Shown piece after piece: positions 15,736 to 22,969 of a stretch of DNA of 26,336 bases; the first letter of the stretch is position 1, and each line of letters starts with the position of its first letter. Under the pieces are notes generated by a model, which was given only the letters and a program-made list of their open reading frames with translations, was not told the origin of the DNA and made no database searches. This DNA is from Bryobacterales bacterium. Its GTDB lineage: Bacteria > Acidobacteriota > Terriglobia > Bryobacterales > Bryobacteraceae. The stretch covers positions 1 through 26,336 of the forward strand of contig JALOKO010000005.1 in NCBI GenBank assembly GCA_025456495.1, in the 5' to 3' direction. The position numbers were made by a program, and so were the translations under genes.

Positions 15736-17041
15736 ACCGCTCTCCGCAAGGATCAAGCAATACGCCACCCTCCTTCGGGAGAATCGCAATTTTCGTCTGC
15801 TCTGGCTGGCGCAGATTGTCAGCGAGCTAGGCGACTGGTTCTATGCGGTGGCCCTGTACAGCCTGCTGCTTGACCTTACAGGAAGCGCCAAATCCATCGG
15901 CATCGCCATCGTCCTGCAGGTGCTTCCCCAGGTGTTGATTGCGCCTGCCGCGGGCGCCTTAAACGACCGCCTCAGCCGCAAGAAGTTGATGATCTTCGCG
16001 GACATCATCCGCGTTTTCGTCGTGCTTGCGATGGTCACCATCCGCTCCGCCGACATGGTTTGGATCATCTACCTGCTGCTTCCGCTGGAAACCATGGCCT
16101 GGGGGTTGTTTGAGCCCGGCCGCGCGGCGGTTGTCCCCACCATCCTTTCCCGCCAGCACCTCATCATCGGCAACGCCCTCTCGGCGGCCACGTGGAGTTT
16201 CAATCTTGCTGTTGGCGCCACCCTTGGCGGCCTGGTGGCCGTCGCCTTCGGACGATCCACCGCGTTCGTCGTCAACGCGGGCACCTTCCTGCTCTCCGCC
16301 TGGTTCATCAGCCGGATGCGCTTTCACGAGGAACACACCCACGGTCGCCCCCCCTTCCGCCTCCGGGAGTTGGTAGACTTCACCCCCGCCATGGACGGCT
16401 TCCGCTATATGAAGGACGACCCCAAGCGCCTCTCTGTCCTTTGCCTGAAGGGCGGCCTGGGCCTGATGGGCGCGCACAACGTGTTGCTGCCCATCTTCGG
16501 CGAGCGTGTCTTTCCCATGTCCCAGATTCTTCCCGACGCCAGCCGCGCCGGCATGATGGGCATGAGCGTGCTGATGGCCTGGCGCGGGGTTGGCGCGCTG
16601 CTAGGACCCTTGATTGGAGCAACCTGGGCCGGGGATAGTCGCCGCCGCATGCGCATCGGCATTGCCATTGGCTTCGGCATGACCGTCTGCGGCTATAGCC
16701 TGCTGTCCCTTGCCCCCAACGCCACGCTGGCCGGCCTCTGCATCGTGCTGGCGCACGCCGGCGGTTCCATCATCTGGGTCTTCTCCACCACCCTGCTGAT
16801 GCTGCTGACTGAGAACCGCTTCCGCGGTCGTGTCTTCTCCGCCGAGTACGCCGTTCACTTCATGATGGTCTCAACGGCCAGCTACGGCGCCAGCAGCGCC
16901 ATTGATCTGGGCATGACTCCCCAGCGGGCCGCCCTCACCATGGGCCTAACGCTGCTGATCCCCTTGCTGCTGTGGCTGGGCGTCCAACGCTTCTGGAAGA
17001 ACACCCACGATACGCCCCTGGCGGACGATGCGGATCACTGA
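15725..17041 (+). CDS. major facilitator superfamily transporter
   Basis: This 438-residue inner-membrane protein has about 10-12 hydrophobic segments, for example LLWLAQIVSELGDWFYAVAL at about 25-44 and IGIAIVLQVLPQVLIAPAAG at 58-77. The MFS motif A between helices 2 and 3 is GALNDRLSRKK at about 77-87. Overall it resembles the EntS/MFS_3 efflux group, which exports siderophores or drugs; the substrate is unknown. The ATG at 15725 lies inside the end of trpS (11-base overlap), suggesting coupled translation, although the ribosome binding site is poor. The last 96 bases overlap the tail of the convergent kinase gene. Confidence 0.87.
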   Translation: MDPKPLSARIKQYATLLRENRNFRLLWLAQIVSELGDWFYAVALYSLLLDLTGSAKSIGIAIVLQVLPQVLIAPAAGALNDRLSRKKLMIFADIIRVFVVLAMVTIRSADMVWIIYLLLPLETMAWGLFEPGRAAVVPTILSRQHLIIGNALSAATWSFNLAVGATLGGLVAVAFGRSTAFVVNAGTFLLSAWFISRMRFHEEHTHGRPPFRLRELVDFTPAMDGFRYMKDDPKRLSVLCLKGGLGLMGAHNVLLPIFGERVFPMSQILPDASRAGMMGMSVLMAWRGVGALLGPLIGATWAGDSRRRMRIGIAIGFGMTVCGYSLLSLAPNATLAGLCIVLAHAGGSIIWVFSTTLLMLLTENRFRGRVFSAEYAVHFMMVSTASYGASSAIDLGMTPQRAALTMGLTLLIPLLLWLGVQRFWKNTHDTPLADDADH

Positions 17042-17470
17042 GAAGCCCTCCTCCAGGGTGGGCGTCTGCAGCCTTGCCTGCATGCGACGGATGGCTGCCT
17101 CCGGCACCACGCGCGCCCGGGCAGCATTGCGACGCAGGCAGGTCTCCAGCTCTTCATCGAACCACAACGCCTCTACCTGACACGCATACAGCCGGGCCAT
17201 CGCCAGGTATGGGCTACGCTCCCATCGGGTGAGATGCGTGGCATCGATGTAGGTCACCGGCCTTCGTAGATCCAGCCGTCGCCGCACCAGCCAGCGCAAG
17301 GTGGAAAACACCACGCGCGGGTTGCTTTGGTCCTGCTCATCATCCAACAGCAGCAGCCGCAGACCATCGGACGACAGCGGCTGCACCCCCTGCGCGGCAA
17401 ACCACGTGGACTTCCCGCTCGCGGGCAATCCAATCGCCAGCACAATTCGCGGCAAGCCGTTTGTGTTCAT
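16946..17470 (-). CDS. P-loop kinase, polynucleotide-kinase-like
   Basis: This 174-residue cytoplasmic ATP-binding protein has a Walker A motif GLPASGKST at 14-22, the conserved SSD at 33-35, YIDATHLTRWER at 74-85 and a lid region RRNAARARVVPEAAIRRM at about 113-130. DAT(N/H)xxxxxR followed by RNxxRxxxVP is the pattern of the 5' kinase domains of bacterial Pnkp and T4 Pnk (AAA_33), so phosphorylation of a polynucleotide or small-molecule hydroxyl is likely. Unlike Pnkp there is no phosphatase or ligase domain. The last residues, QPQQQGDQQR, are antisense to the MFS gene's last membrane helix (96-base overlap). AAGGA abuts the ATG, which is unusually close, so the exact start is uncertain. Confidence 0.8.
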   Translation of the reverse strand: MNTNGLPRIVLAIGLPASGKSTWFAAQGVQPLSSDGLRLLLLDDEQDQSNPRVVFSTLRWLVRRRLDLRRPVTYIDATHLTRWERSPYLAMARLYACQVEALWFDEELETCLRRNAARARVVPEAAIRRMQARLQTPTLEEGFSVIRIVRQGRIVGVLPEALDAQPQQQGDQQR

Positions 17471-17631
17471 TCCTTCAGGGTAGGCGCGTTTGCCGGACAG
17501 TGCGCAATTGCCAGGCCCGAAAGCCTCACAGGCGGCGCGCTTCGTATTCGGGACGCTTTACTCTGGGAACCCCTCATTTTCGGGGTCGGTTTTGGAAACT
17601 TGGTGATGTTATCCCCGCGGAGGGTTATCCG

Positions 17632-18189
17632 ATGCTGAAGAAGATTCTGTTGGCCGTGGGATCACTGCTGGTTGTTCTGGTTGTCGTTGTGGCGCTACGC
17701 CCGTCTTCCTATGCGGTCACCCGCACCACCACGGTGGCTGCCCGGCCGGAGGTGGTGTTCAGCCTGGTGAATGACTTCCACCATTGGGACAAGTGGTCGC
17801 CCTGGGCGAAGCTCGACCCGAACATGATGGTCACCTACTCGGGTGCTGAATCCGGCAAAGGCGCCGTGTACGAATGGGCGGGAAACGCCGACGTAGGGAA
17901 GGGGCGCATGACCATCCGCGAAAGCCATCCCAGTGAGCAGATTGCCATCTACCTTGAGTTTCATGAGCCCTTCGCCTCAGTGAGCGATACGGAATTTCGT
18001 TTCCAGTCCGCGCCCGGCGGCACCGCGGTCACTTGGGCCATGACGGGCAACCTTGGCTTCATGGAGAAGGCCGTAGGCCTGTTCATGGACATGGAGGCGA
18101 TGATCGGCAGCGACTTTGAAAAGGGCCTGGCTCAGTTGTCTGACGCTGCCAAAGCGGCCGCCCCGCCCCCCGCAGCGGAACATCCCTAG
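17632..18189 (+). CDS. membrane-anchored SRPBCC/polyketide cyclase-like protein
   Basis: This 185-residue protein has an N-terminal hydrophobic segment, LLAVGSLLVVLVVVVAL (about 6-22), then a START-like SRPBCC domain. The strand AVTRTTTVAARPEVVFSLV and the motif WDKWSPWAKLDP at about 61-72 are typical of this family, which binds hydrophobic ligands in a deep pocket. The tail is Ala/Pro-rich. The anchor puts the domain in the periplasm or at the membrane face. GGAGGG 7 bases before the ATG fixes the start. It stands alone between two divergent/convergent neighbours, only 18 bases from the end of the GNAT gene. No ligand can be named. The 161 bases before it hold a small ACCCC/GGGGT hairpin at about 17565-17590. 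Confidence 0.8.
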   Translation: MLKKILLAVGSLLVVLVVVVALRPSSYAVTRTTTVAARPEVVFSLVNDFHHWDKWSPWAKLDPNMMVTYSGAESGKGAVYEWAGNADVGKGRMTIRESHPSEQIAIYLEFHEPFASVSDTEFRFQSAPGGTAVTWAMTGNLGFMEKAVGLFMDMEAMIGSDFEKGLAQLSDAAKAAAPPPAAEHP

Positions 18190-18207
18190 CCAGCCCGCCC
18201 AGAGCGG

Positions 18208-19002
18208 TTAACCATGCGCGAATCGTGCGTCCATGTAAAGCAGGTGCGTCGCGGTTTCGCGGTAGCCCATGCGCTGATAGACCGGCTTGCCGGCGTCCGT
18301 AGCATGCAGGAACGTGGGCACGACGCCGTGCTGCTGCGCTGCCAGCGCAAGCGCGTGCCTCACGGCTGCCTCAGCGTATCCCTTGCGCTGTCGCCGGGGC
18401 GCGGTGGCCACCAGCGCCACATAGCGCAAGCCTTCCACCATCAGCACCGCCGCTGAGCAAACAGGCTCGCCATCCACGCTTCCTACCACTGGGAAATGAT
18501 GAGGCCAAGTCTCGCGACACCCGAGTCGGGAACCCAGCGAAGTCAGATCAATCCCGTAGGCCGCGCCGTTAATCTCCAGGATCTGCTGGCAGGACGGATC
18601 GTCCTGGGGCGTCCTTAACTGCAGCCCTTCGGCTGCCCTTGCAAGCGGGGCGACGTCGGATGCATGCATCCCCGTTAGCTCCATCGCAGGAACCAGACCG
18701 CATCTCTCCAGCACGCCCACTGCGTCGATTCCGTCGGCTAGCAGGTCCCGCGTGATGGCGAAAAACCACGGCGCCCGTCGCGGCAAAGCCCACGCAAGCG
18801 CCCGGCGCGCGCGGTCCTCAAGCTCCTCCGCGGATAGAATCTCCCCGGTCGCGAATCCGACGTTGAAGAACGGACTGGCAAGGCCCGCAAAGACCATCTC
18901 CAACCCGGGCAAGGCCTCGTGGCCATACTGCTGCTCGTTTGAGCAAATCAGCTTCCAGGCGCCGATAAACTGTTGCAGGCTAAACGCGGCATCCGGCGTC
19001 AT
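18208..19002 (-). CDS. GNAT-like acetyltransferase with N-terminal extension
   Basis: This 264-residue protein has a GNAT fold in its C-terminal half. The acetyl-CoA loop reads VATAPRRQRKGYAEAAVRHAL at about 200-220 (RxxGxA variant), followed by HATDAGKPVYQRMGY near 236-250, the usual end of GNAT domains. The first 130 residues, including PFFNVGFATGE, look like a second, degenerate GNAT-type half. The acceptor substrate is unknown. The ATG at 19002 is chosen because GGGAGG ends 5 bases before it; a GTG at 19008 would add two residues. Upstream lies a cluster of short repeats. It ends 18 bases from the convergent SRPBCC gene. Confidence 0.8.
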   Translation of the reverse strand: MTPDAAFSLQQFIGAWKLICSNEQQYGHEALPGLEMVFAGLASPFFNVGFATGEILSAEELEDRARRALAWALPRRAPWFFAITRDLLADGIDAVGVLERCGLVPAMELTGMHASDVAPLARAAEGLQLRTPQDDPSCQQILEINGAAYGIDLTSLGSRLGCRETWPHHFPVVGSVDGEPVCSAAVLMVEGLRYVALVATAPRRQRKGYAEAAVRHALALAAQQHGVVPTFLHATDAGKPVYQRMGYRETATHLLYMDARFAHG

Positions 19003-19062
19003 CGCCACCTCCCAGGTTGCTGGGGAGTTTACCCCCGCCGACTCACCGTGTCAACAATCCGC

Positions 19063-19114
19063 CGATATACAATCCAACGATACAATGCGACGATACAATT
19101 CGACGATATACAGG
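19063..19114. repeat. short direct repeats, CGATACAAT type
   Basis: Four near-identical units lie in tandem: CGATATACAATCCAA, CGATACAATGCGA, CGATACAATTCGA and CGATATACAGG (15, 13, 13 and 11 bases). They sit in the 179-base gap between csrA and the GNAT gene, 61 bases before the GNAT start. Further degenerate copies (GCGATATGCGCCGA, GTGCGATACC) follow up to about 19163. They could be operator sites; nothing identifies a binding protein. Confidence 0.6.
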
Positions 19115-19181
19115 CCCCCGTCCCATAGGGCGCCGATGCGATATGCGCCGACACGTGCGATACCGCCCGTCTCGTGTGCCG

Positions 19182-19406
19182 CTACTCCGGCGGCTGCAGC
19201 AATCGCTTGGCAAATGCCGATTGCGCCGTAAGCATCGCGGCCTGATTCTGATTGCTCACCAGCCGCAATTCCTTGCGCTCCACCGGAACGTTGCCCGGCG
19301 CGGAGATCCCCAACTTCACGCGGCCCTGCGCGATCTCCAGCACACGCACTTCGATGGAGCCATCAATGACAATGGCTTCGCCTTCGCGCCGTCGCGTAAT
19401 CAGCAT
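19182..19406 (-). CDS. csrA: carbon storage regulator, RNA-binding
   Basis: CsrA is a small dimeric RNA-binding protein that blocks or stabilises mRNAs by binding GGA-containing leaders. The 74 residues align with the family from MLITRRREGEAIVI to ISAPGNVPVERKEL; the RNA-contacting R44 and the TRR segment near the N-terminus are present. A roughly 22-residue C-terminal tail beyond the core is longer than in E. coli. The ATG at 19406 overlaps the fliW stop (7 bases), so both are translated from one message. The GGGGG run 7 bases upstream is the likely ribosome binding site, within the end of fliW. Confidence 0.94.
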   Translation of the reverse strand: MLITRRREGEAIVIDGSIEVRVLEIAQGRVKLGISAPGNVPVERKELRLVSNQNQAAMLTAQSAFAKRLLQPPE

Positions 19407-19873
19407 CCCTCTACCCCCGAAATCGGGATGTCCAGCGGATAGCGCAGAAACTCCTCCCCCAGCGGTTGAATCGCCTGCATCGCCAAGTTCGCGGGCAGGT
19501 GGATCACTAACGGCGCCAGCAGATTCGCCGTCGCGCCCTCGTCCTCGGAAACGGTCACGAACGCAAAAGCCCCCAGTTCGCTCGATTCCCTGCCGGCGCT
19601 CTCGCGGCCATCCGTGGAGAGCCGCAGCAGCGCCCGGTCCTCCCCGCTTAGCTGAATCAGGTAATCCTCCCGCACCACCCGCACCGGGGTCGCCAACAGG
19701 CACAGGGACGGCTCTTCGAGACTCTGGAAAAACACAAATGGCGCCATCACCTTCTGGCTTACCGGCAACAGCCACCGCGTATCGGGAAGCCCGGGCAGAG
19801 GCGCAGCCAGCGAGATCAACTGCTCCGGCTGATACTCCAGTGCGCCGAACATGGTGGTTTGCAGGACGGCCAT
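19400..19873 (-). CDS. fliW: flagellar assembly factor, CsrA antagonist
   Basis: FliW binds CsrA and relieves its repression of flagellin translation until flagellin itself titrates FliW (known from Bacillus and Campylobacter). The 157 residues show the family's FGALEYQPEQLI start, PLPGLPDTRWLLPV at about 26-39, PFVFFQSLEEPSLCLL at 45-60, and NLLAPLVIHLPANLAMQAI at about 118-136. The length is normal. It overlaps csrA by 7 bases, the classic arrangement. No flagellin or other flagellar gene is in the window. There is no strong ribosome binding site before the ATG. Confidence 0.92.
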   Translation of the reverse strand: MAVLQTTMFGALEYQPEQLISLAAPLPGLPDTRWLLPVSQKVMAPFVFFQSLEEPSLCLLATPVRVVREDYLIQLSGEDRALLRLSTDGRESAGRESSELGAFAFVTVSEDEGATANLLAPLVIHLPANLAMQAIQPLGEEFLRYPLDIPISGVEGC

Positions 19874-19959
19874 GGGTGCTTTACGGTTCAGGGAACCGCT
19901 CCACCAGATCTATCGACCATCGCCCCGGTTCCAATAGAGCGCCCCACTCGAATCCCCTG

Positions 19960-22671
19960 TCAGGGGCGTGGCGCCTGCCGTTCATGGTCGCCGCGCAGGT
20001 GCTCCGGGTCATCCATGGGAGGGGACGGTTGCGGGTCTTTCGGCTCCTTGGCCAGCGCCGGGTCAAACAATCGCTTGTCGGTCATCAGCGCGCGGAACGG
20101 GGTAAGTTCGGGCGTATTTGTGAAGCAATCGGCCAGGTCCTGCGCCGTTGCGTCATACAGATTCAACGGCGGCAAGCCCAGCAGCCGGAAGGCCGTCTTC
20201 AGCATTCCGGGCATGCTGACGTTGCGTTTGGACACGTAGTTCCGGCGCGCGTAGGGGCTTACCACCAGCAGGATGCTGCGGTGGGAATCCACGTGGTCCA
20301 CTCCGCCCTGCGCATCGTCCTCGGTCACCAGAATCGCCATGTTCGGCCACCACTTGCTATGCGACAGGTACTCAATGATGCGGCCCAGGGCGATGTCGTT
20401 GTCGGCCACAAACGACGCCCGAAACGGATAGCCATCCTCCGGTCGCGGACGGTCCATATGGTCGTTTGGCAAGTGGAGATACAGCAGCCCCGGCAGCGGC
20501 TTCCCCGGCTTGCCGTAGAGGTCCTCCACCTCGGCGATGAATTGCGACGCGCGGTATTGGTCAGGGATATTCATGTTGTATCCCGGGTAGTTGCGCGAGG
20601 TGTTGCGGTAGAGCGGATCCGGCATCGGCACGTTCGTCATGAAGCGCGCACCGGTGGGCTTCAGCCCCTCCCCTTCATCCACGCCCGCTAGCTCAAAGCC
20701 CTCGCCAAAGTTGCGAAAGCTCACCCCATGTTGTTCCAGGTGATGCCACAGCGCCCCATCCTCCAGTTGCTCCTCGGGATGCAGGCTGGAGTTGCTTTGC
20801 GGATACAGCAGACGCCCGGGCGCCGTAGTGGGCATCCGGAAGTCTTTCTGCCCTCCGTAGGAGGCCATCAATGAGCTTTCAGTGAACACATTCGGATAGC
20901 TGCCCACCGCCCAGTGATGGCCATCCACGCTCACCTCGGAATCACAGTAAAAGTTGTCGCTGAAGGCAAAGCGCTCAGCCAAGGCGTGATGGTTCGGCGT
21001 GATGGGAATGTCCTTCACGTCCCCGCGCGTCGTCAGCCCGCCGCGCTCTGGCTCCGCGTAGCCCAAGGCGCCGAATCGCGCCAGACCGGGAGCGCCATTC
21101 ACCGGCCCGTTCGAGGCCTGCCCGAGGTCCCCGAAAACCTCGTCGAAGGTGCGGTTTTCCTTGATGATCAGCACCACGTGCTTGATTTCAGCGGGCAGTG
21201 GCAGCGGACTCCCCGGCTGCGGAACAAACCCGTTGTTGGCCATCACCTGCCGCGTGTGCTCCCCCAATGCTTCCCGCGACGGCAATGGGATCACAGAGAT
21301 CGTCCCGTGCCGCATATCCGCCTGAAAGCTGCTGGCCATTGGCGCTTCCCGCGTCGCGTTCGGCCCAGTGCCGTGACCTTTGGCGTTGGCCACATACAGC
21401 ACGCCGTCGCGCACCTCCAGCGCCGTGGGGAACCAACCCGTGGGCAGATGCCCCAGCACCTTGCGCGCCTCCACATCCACCACCGCCACCGCGTTGATGC
21501 CGCCCTGGGCGACGTACAGCAGGTTCGTCTCCGGGTCCACAGCCATGCCGATCGGCATCACACCCCGTAGCGTCTCCAGCCCTGGAATGCGCAGCGCGAT
21601 CTCGCCCGCAATCTGATGCGTGCCCCGATCAATCACCGTGATCGTATCGTTGTGCCCGTTGCTCACCAGCACATGGCGGTTCGTCGCCAACACGCCCGAT
21701 GGGCTGCTGCCACCCTTAGTCTTGCCGCCAAACGGCAAGCCTGTACGGATCATCCGCAACGGTTGGGGCTCGGCCGGATTCGACAACGCAATCACGGTCA
21801 CTGAATTCGATTCCGGCGCGTTCGGGTCACCCAGTCCCGGCACCCGCACCTCACCCTGCTCCGTCTGCCGCGTGACGCCCTGCTGGGCTTCCGTTGACGG
21901 GAACCCGAAGGCGGGGAAGGGCAGACCCGTTTCCTTGGCCCGCTTCGGGTCAGCGCCTGGAACTTCGCTGTACCGGAACATCCCCTGGTTGGTGACGTAT
22001 GCATGCTGCTTGTCCGGCGACAGCGCGATCTGTAACGGCAGCCGCCCCACCGGAATTGAGTGCAGCACCCGCCCATTGCGTGTATCGAACACCGCCACCC
22101 GGAAGTTCGCCTGGTCCACCACATACAGCCGCCGCCGCTTGGCATCCAGCGCCAGCCCCGCCGAGTAGCTATCGCGAAAGCTCCCCTGGTTCAAGTCGAA
22201 GCCTCGAATCAAGTCGCCATTGCCGGCATTCACCAGGCGCACCCGCCCCGAGTTGCCCTCCGACACATACAGGCGGTTGTTCCCATCAAAGGCGATCCCC
22301 AGGAACACACTCCGCCAGTCGTTCTTCTCGCCCTCGGGGGTCCGGTTGCGCGGCGCTTCGAAGCGCGTCCGGCGAAACGTGTTGCCCGCTTCGTTGAATA
22401 CCGTAATCGAATAGCGATCCTTGCCGCCATCGGCCGTCGCCACCCTCCGCCCATTGGGGCTCAGCGCGATCCCGAACGGACCCGCGCCCGTCGAAAATTG
22501 TCGGCCCAGCGGAGTGATGATGCGTCCGCCGGGCAGGATGCTCTCTGCCCCCAGGCGCTTGATGGCAGGGCGTTCCCCCGCTGGCGGAGCATAGTGTTGC
22601 GCCCAAACGCCCCACGGCGCCACCGTGGCGGCAAGGAACAAGAGGATTCCGATTGACTTGCGATAAGACAC
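19960..22671 (-). CDS. secreted beta-propeller/phosphoesterase fusion (second copy)
   Basis: This 903-residue exported protein is built like the one at 5293-8010: a signal peptide (SIGILLFLAATVAPWGVWAQ), a YncE-type propeller over about 60-460 (repeats such as NAVAVVDVEARKVLG), and a PF04185-type phosphoesterase domain. Shared motifs are IIKENRTFDEVFGD at about 500-513, HHALAERFAFSDNFY, VSVDGHHW and TEDDAQGGVDHVDSHRS near 782-798. The phosphoesterase halves are clearly related but divergent; the spacing and the residue before DGH differ, so substrate preference may differ. The start is a GTG. TATAAA ends about 7 bases before it and there is no good ribosome binding site, which would fit a leaderless mRNA. 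A block of 22-bp repeats lies about 110 bases upstream. Confidence 0.87.
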   Translation of the reverse strand: MSYRKSIGILLFLAATVAPWGVWAQHYAPPAGERPAIKRLGAESILPGGRIITPLGRQFSTGAGPFGIALSPNGRRVATADGGKDRYSITVFNEAGNTFRRTRFEAPRNRTPEGEKNDWRSVFLGIAFDGNNRLYVSEGNSGRVRLVNAGNGDLIRGFDLNQGSFRDSYSAGLALDAKRRRLYVVDQANFRVAVFDTRNGRVLHSIPVGRLPLQIALSPDKQHAYVTNQGMFRYSEVPGADPKRAKETGLPFPAFGFPSTEAQQGVTRQTEQGEVRVPGLGDPNAPESNSVTVIALSNPAEPQPLRMIRTGLPFGGKTKGGSSPSGVLATNRHVLVSNGHNDTITVIDRGTHQIAGEIALRIPGLETLRGVMPIGMAVDPETNLLYVAQGGINAVAVVDVEARKVLGHLPTGWFPTALEVRDGVLYVANAKGHGTGPNATREAPMASSFQADMRHGTISVIPLPSREALGEHTRQVMANNGFVPQPGSPLPLPAEIKHVVLIIKENRTFDEVFGDLGQASNGPVNGAPGLARFGALGYAEPERGGLTTRGDVKDIPITPNHHALAERFAFSDNFYCDSEVSVDGHHWAVGSYPNVFTESSLMASYGGQKDFRMPTTAPGRLLYPQSNSSLHPEEQLEDGALWHHLEQHGVSFRNFGEGFELAGVDEGEGLKPTGARFMTNVPMPDPLYRNTSRNYPGYNMNIPDQYRASQFIAEVEDLYGKPGKPLPGLLYLHLPNDHMDRPRPEDGYPFRASFVADNDIALGRIIEYLSHSKWWPNMAILVTEDDAQGGVDHVDSHRSILLVVSPYARRNYVSKRNVSMPGMLKTAFRLLGLPPLNLYDATAQDLADCFTNTPELTPFRALMTDKRLFDPALAKEPKDPQPSPPMDDPEHLRGDHERQAPRP

Positions 22672-22969
22672 AACCCGTTTATACCGCGAGCCCTATTGGC
22701 CGCGCACCCACGCACGCGATTGCCGCAACATCCAAGCATCCATTCCGGCGGAGGGGTTGACCGCCACCGGGGCCACCGCGGAGCCCGGCCGTGCCCATTT
22801 CGGAGCCCGGCCGTGTCTAGGTCGGAGCCCGGCTGTGTCTAGGTCGGAGCCCGGCCGTGCCCATGTCGGAGCCCGGCCGTGTCTATCCCGGAGCCCGGCC
22901 GTGTCTATCCCGGGATCCCCGGATGTGCCCTCGCGCAAAGCATGCGCGCACATCGGGCCGGGGCGGCCT
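22672..22969. other. intergenic region holding 22-bp repeats
   Basis: This 298-base gap separates the end of the TPR gene from the start of the second phosphoesterase, both on the minus strand. Nearly half of it is the repeat block listed next. The stretch nearest the phosphoesterase (22672-22770) has a TATAAA at about 22679-22684, a possible -10 element without a -35. No gene is supported here; the frames crossing it are byproducts of the repeat. Confidence 0.6.
22779..22910. repeat. six 22-bp tandem repeats
   Basis: Six exactly 22-base units run head to tail from 22779, each beginning CGGAGCCCGGCCGTG (one copy has CTGTG). The last seven bases vary in three classes: CCCATTT/CCCATGT (units 1 and 4), TCTAGGT (units 2 and 3) and TCTATCC (units 5 and 6). 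A degenerate seventh copy follows (CGGGATCCCCGG). The core contains the self-complementary stretch GCCCGGC/CCGGCCG. Because 22 is not a multiple of three, the block is not a coding repeat. There are no spacers, so it is not CRISPR. Confidence 0.93.

Noticed and set aside
14761..15789. 342-residue minus-strand open frame
   Set aside because: Antisense to trpS, which has intact HIGN and KMSKS motifs.
19954..19966. CCCCTG/CAGGGG palindrome at the end of the second phosphoesterase
   Set aside because: It overlaps the stop codon, leaves almost no loop and has no T-run, so it is not a credible terminator.
19252..20691. 479-residue plus-strand open frame
   Set aside because: Antisense to csrA, fliW and the second phosphoesterase; Pro/Arg-rich without a domain.
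22779..22910. possible CRISPR array
   Set aside because: The repeats are contiguous with no unique spacers, and no cas gene is present.
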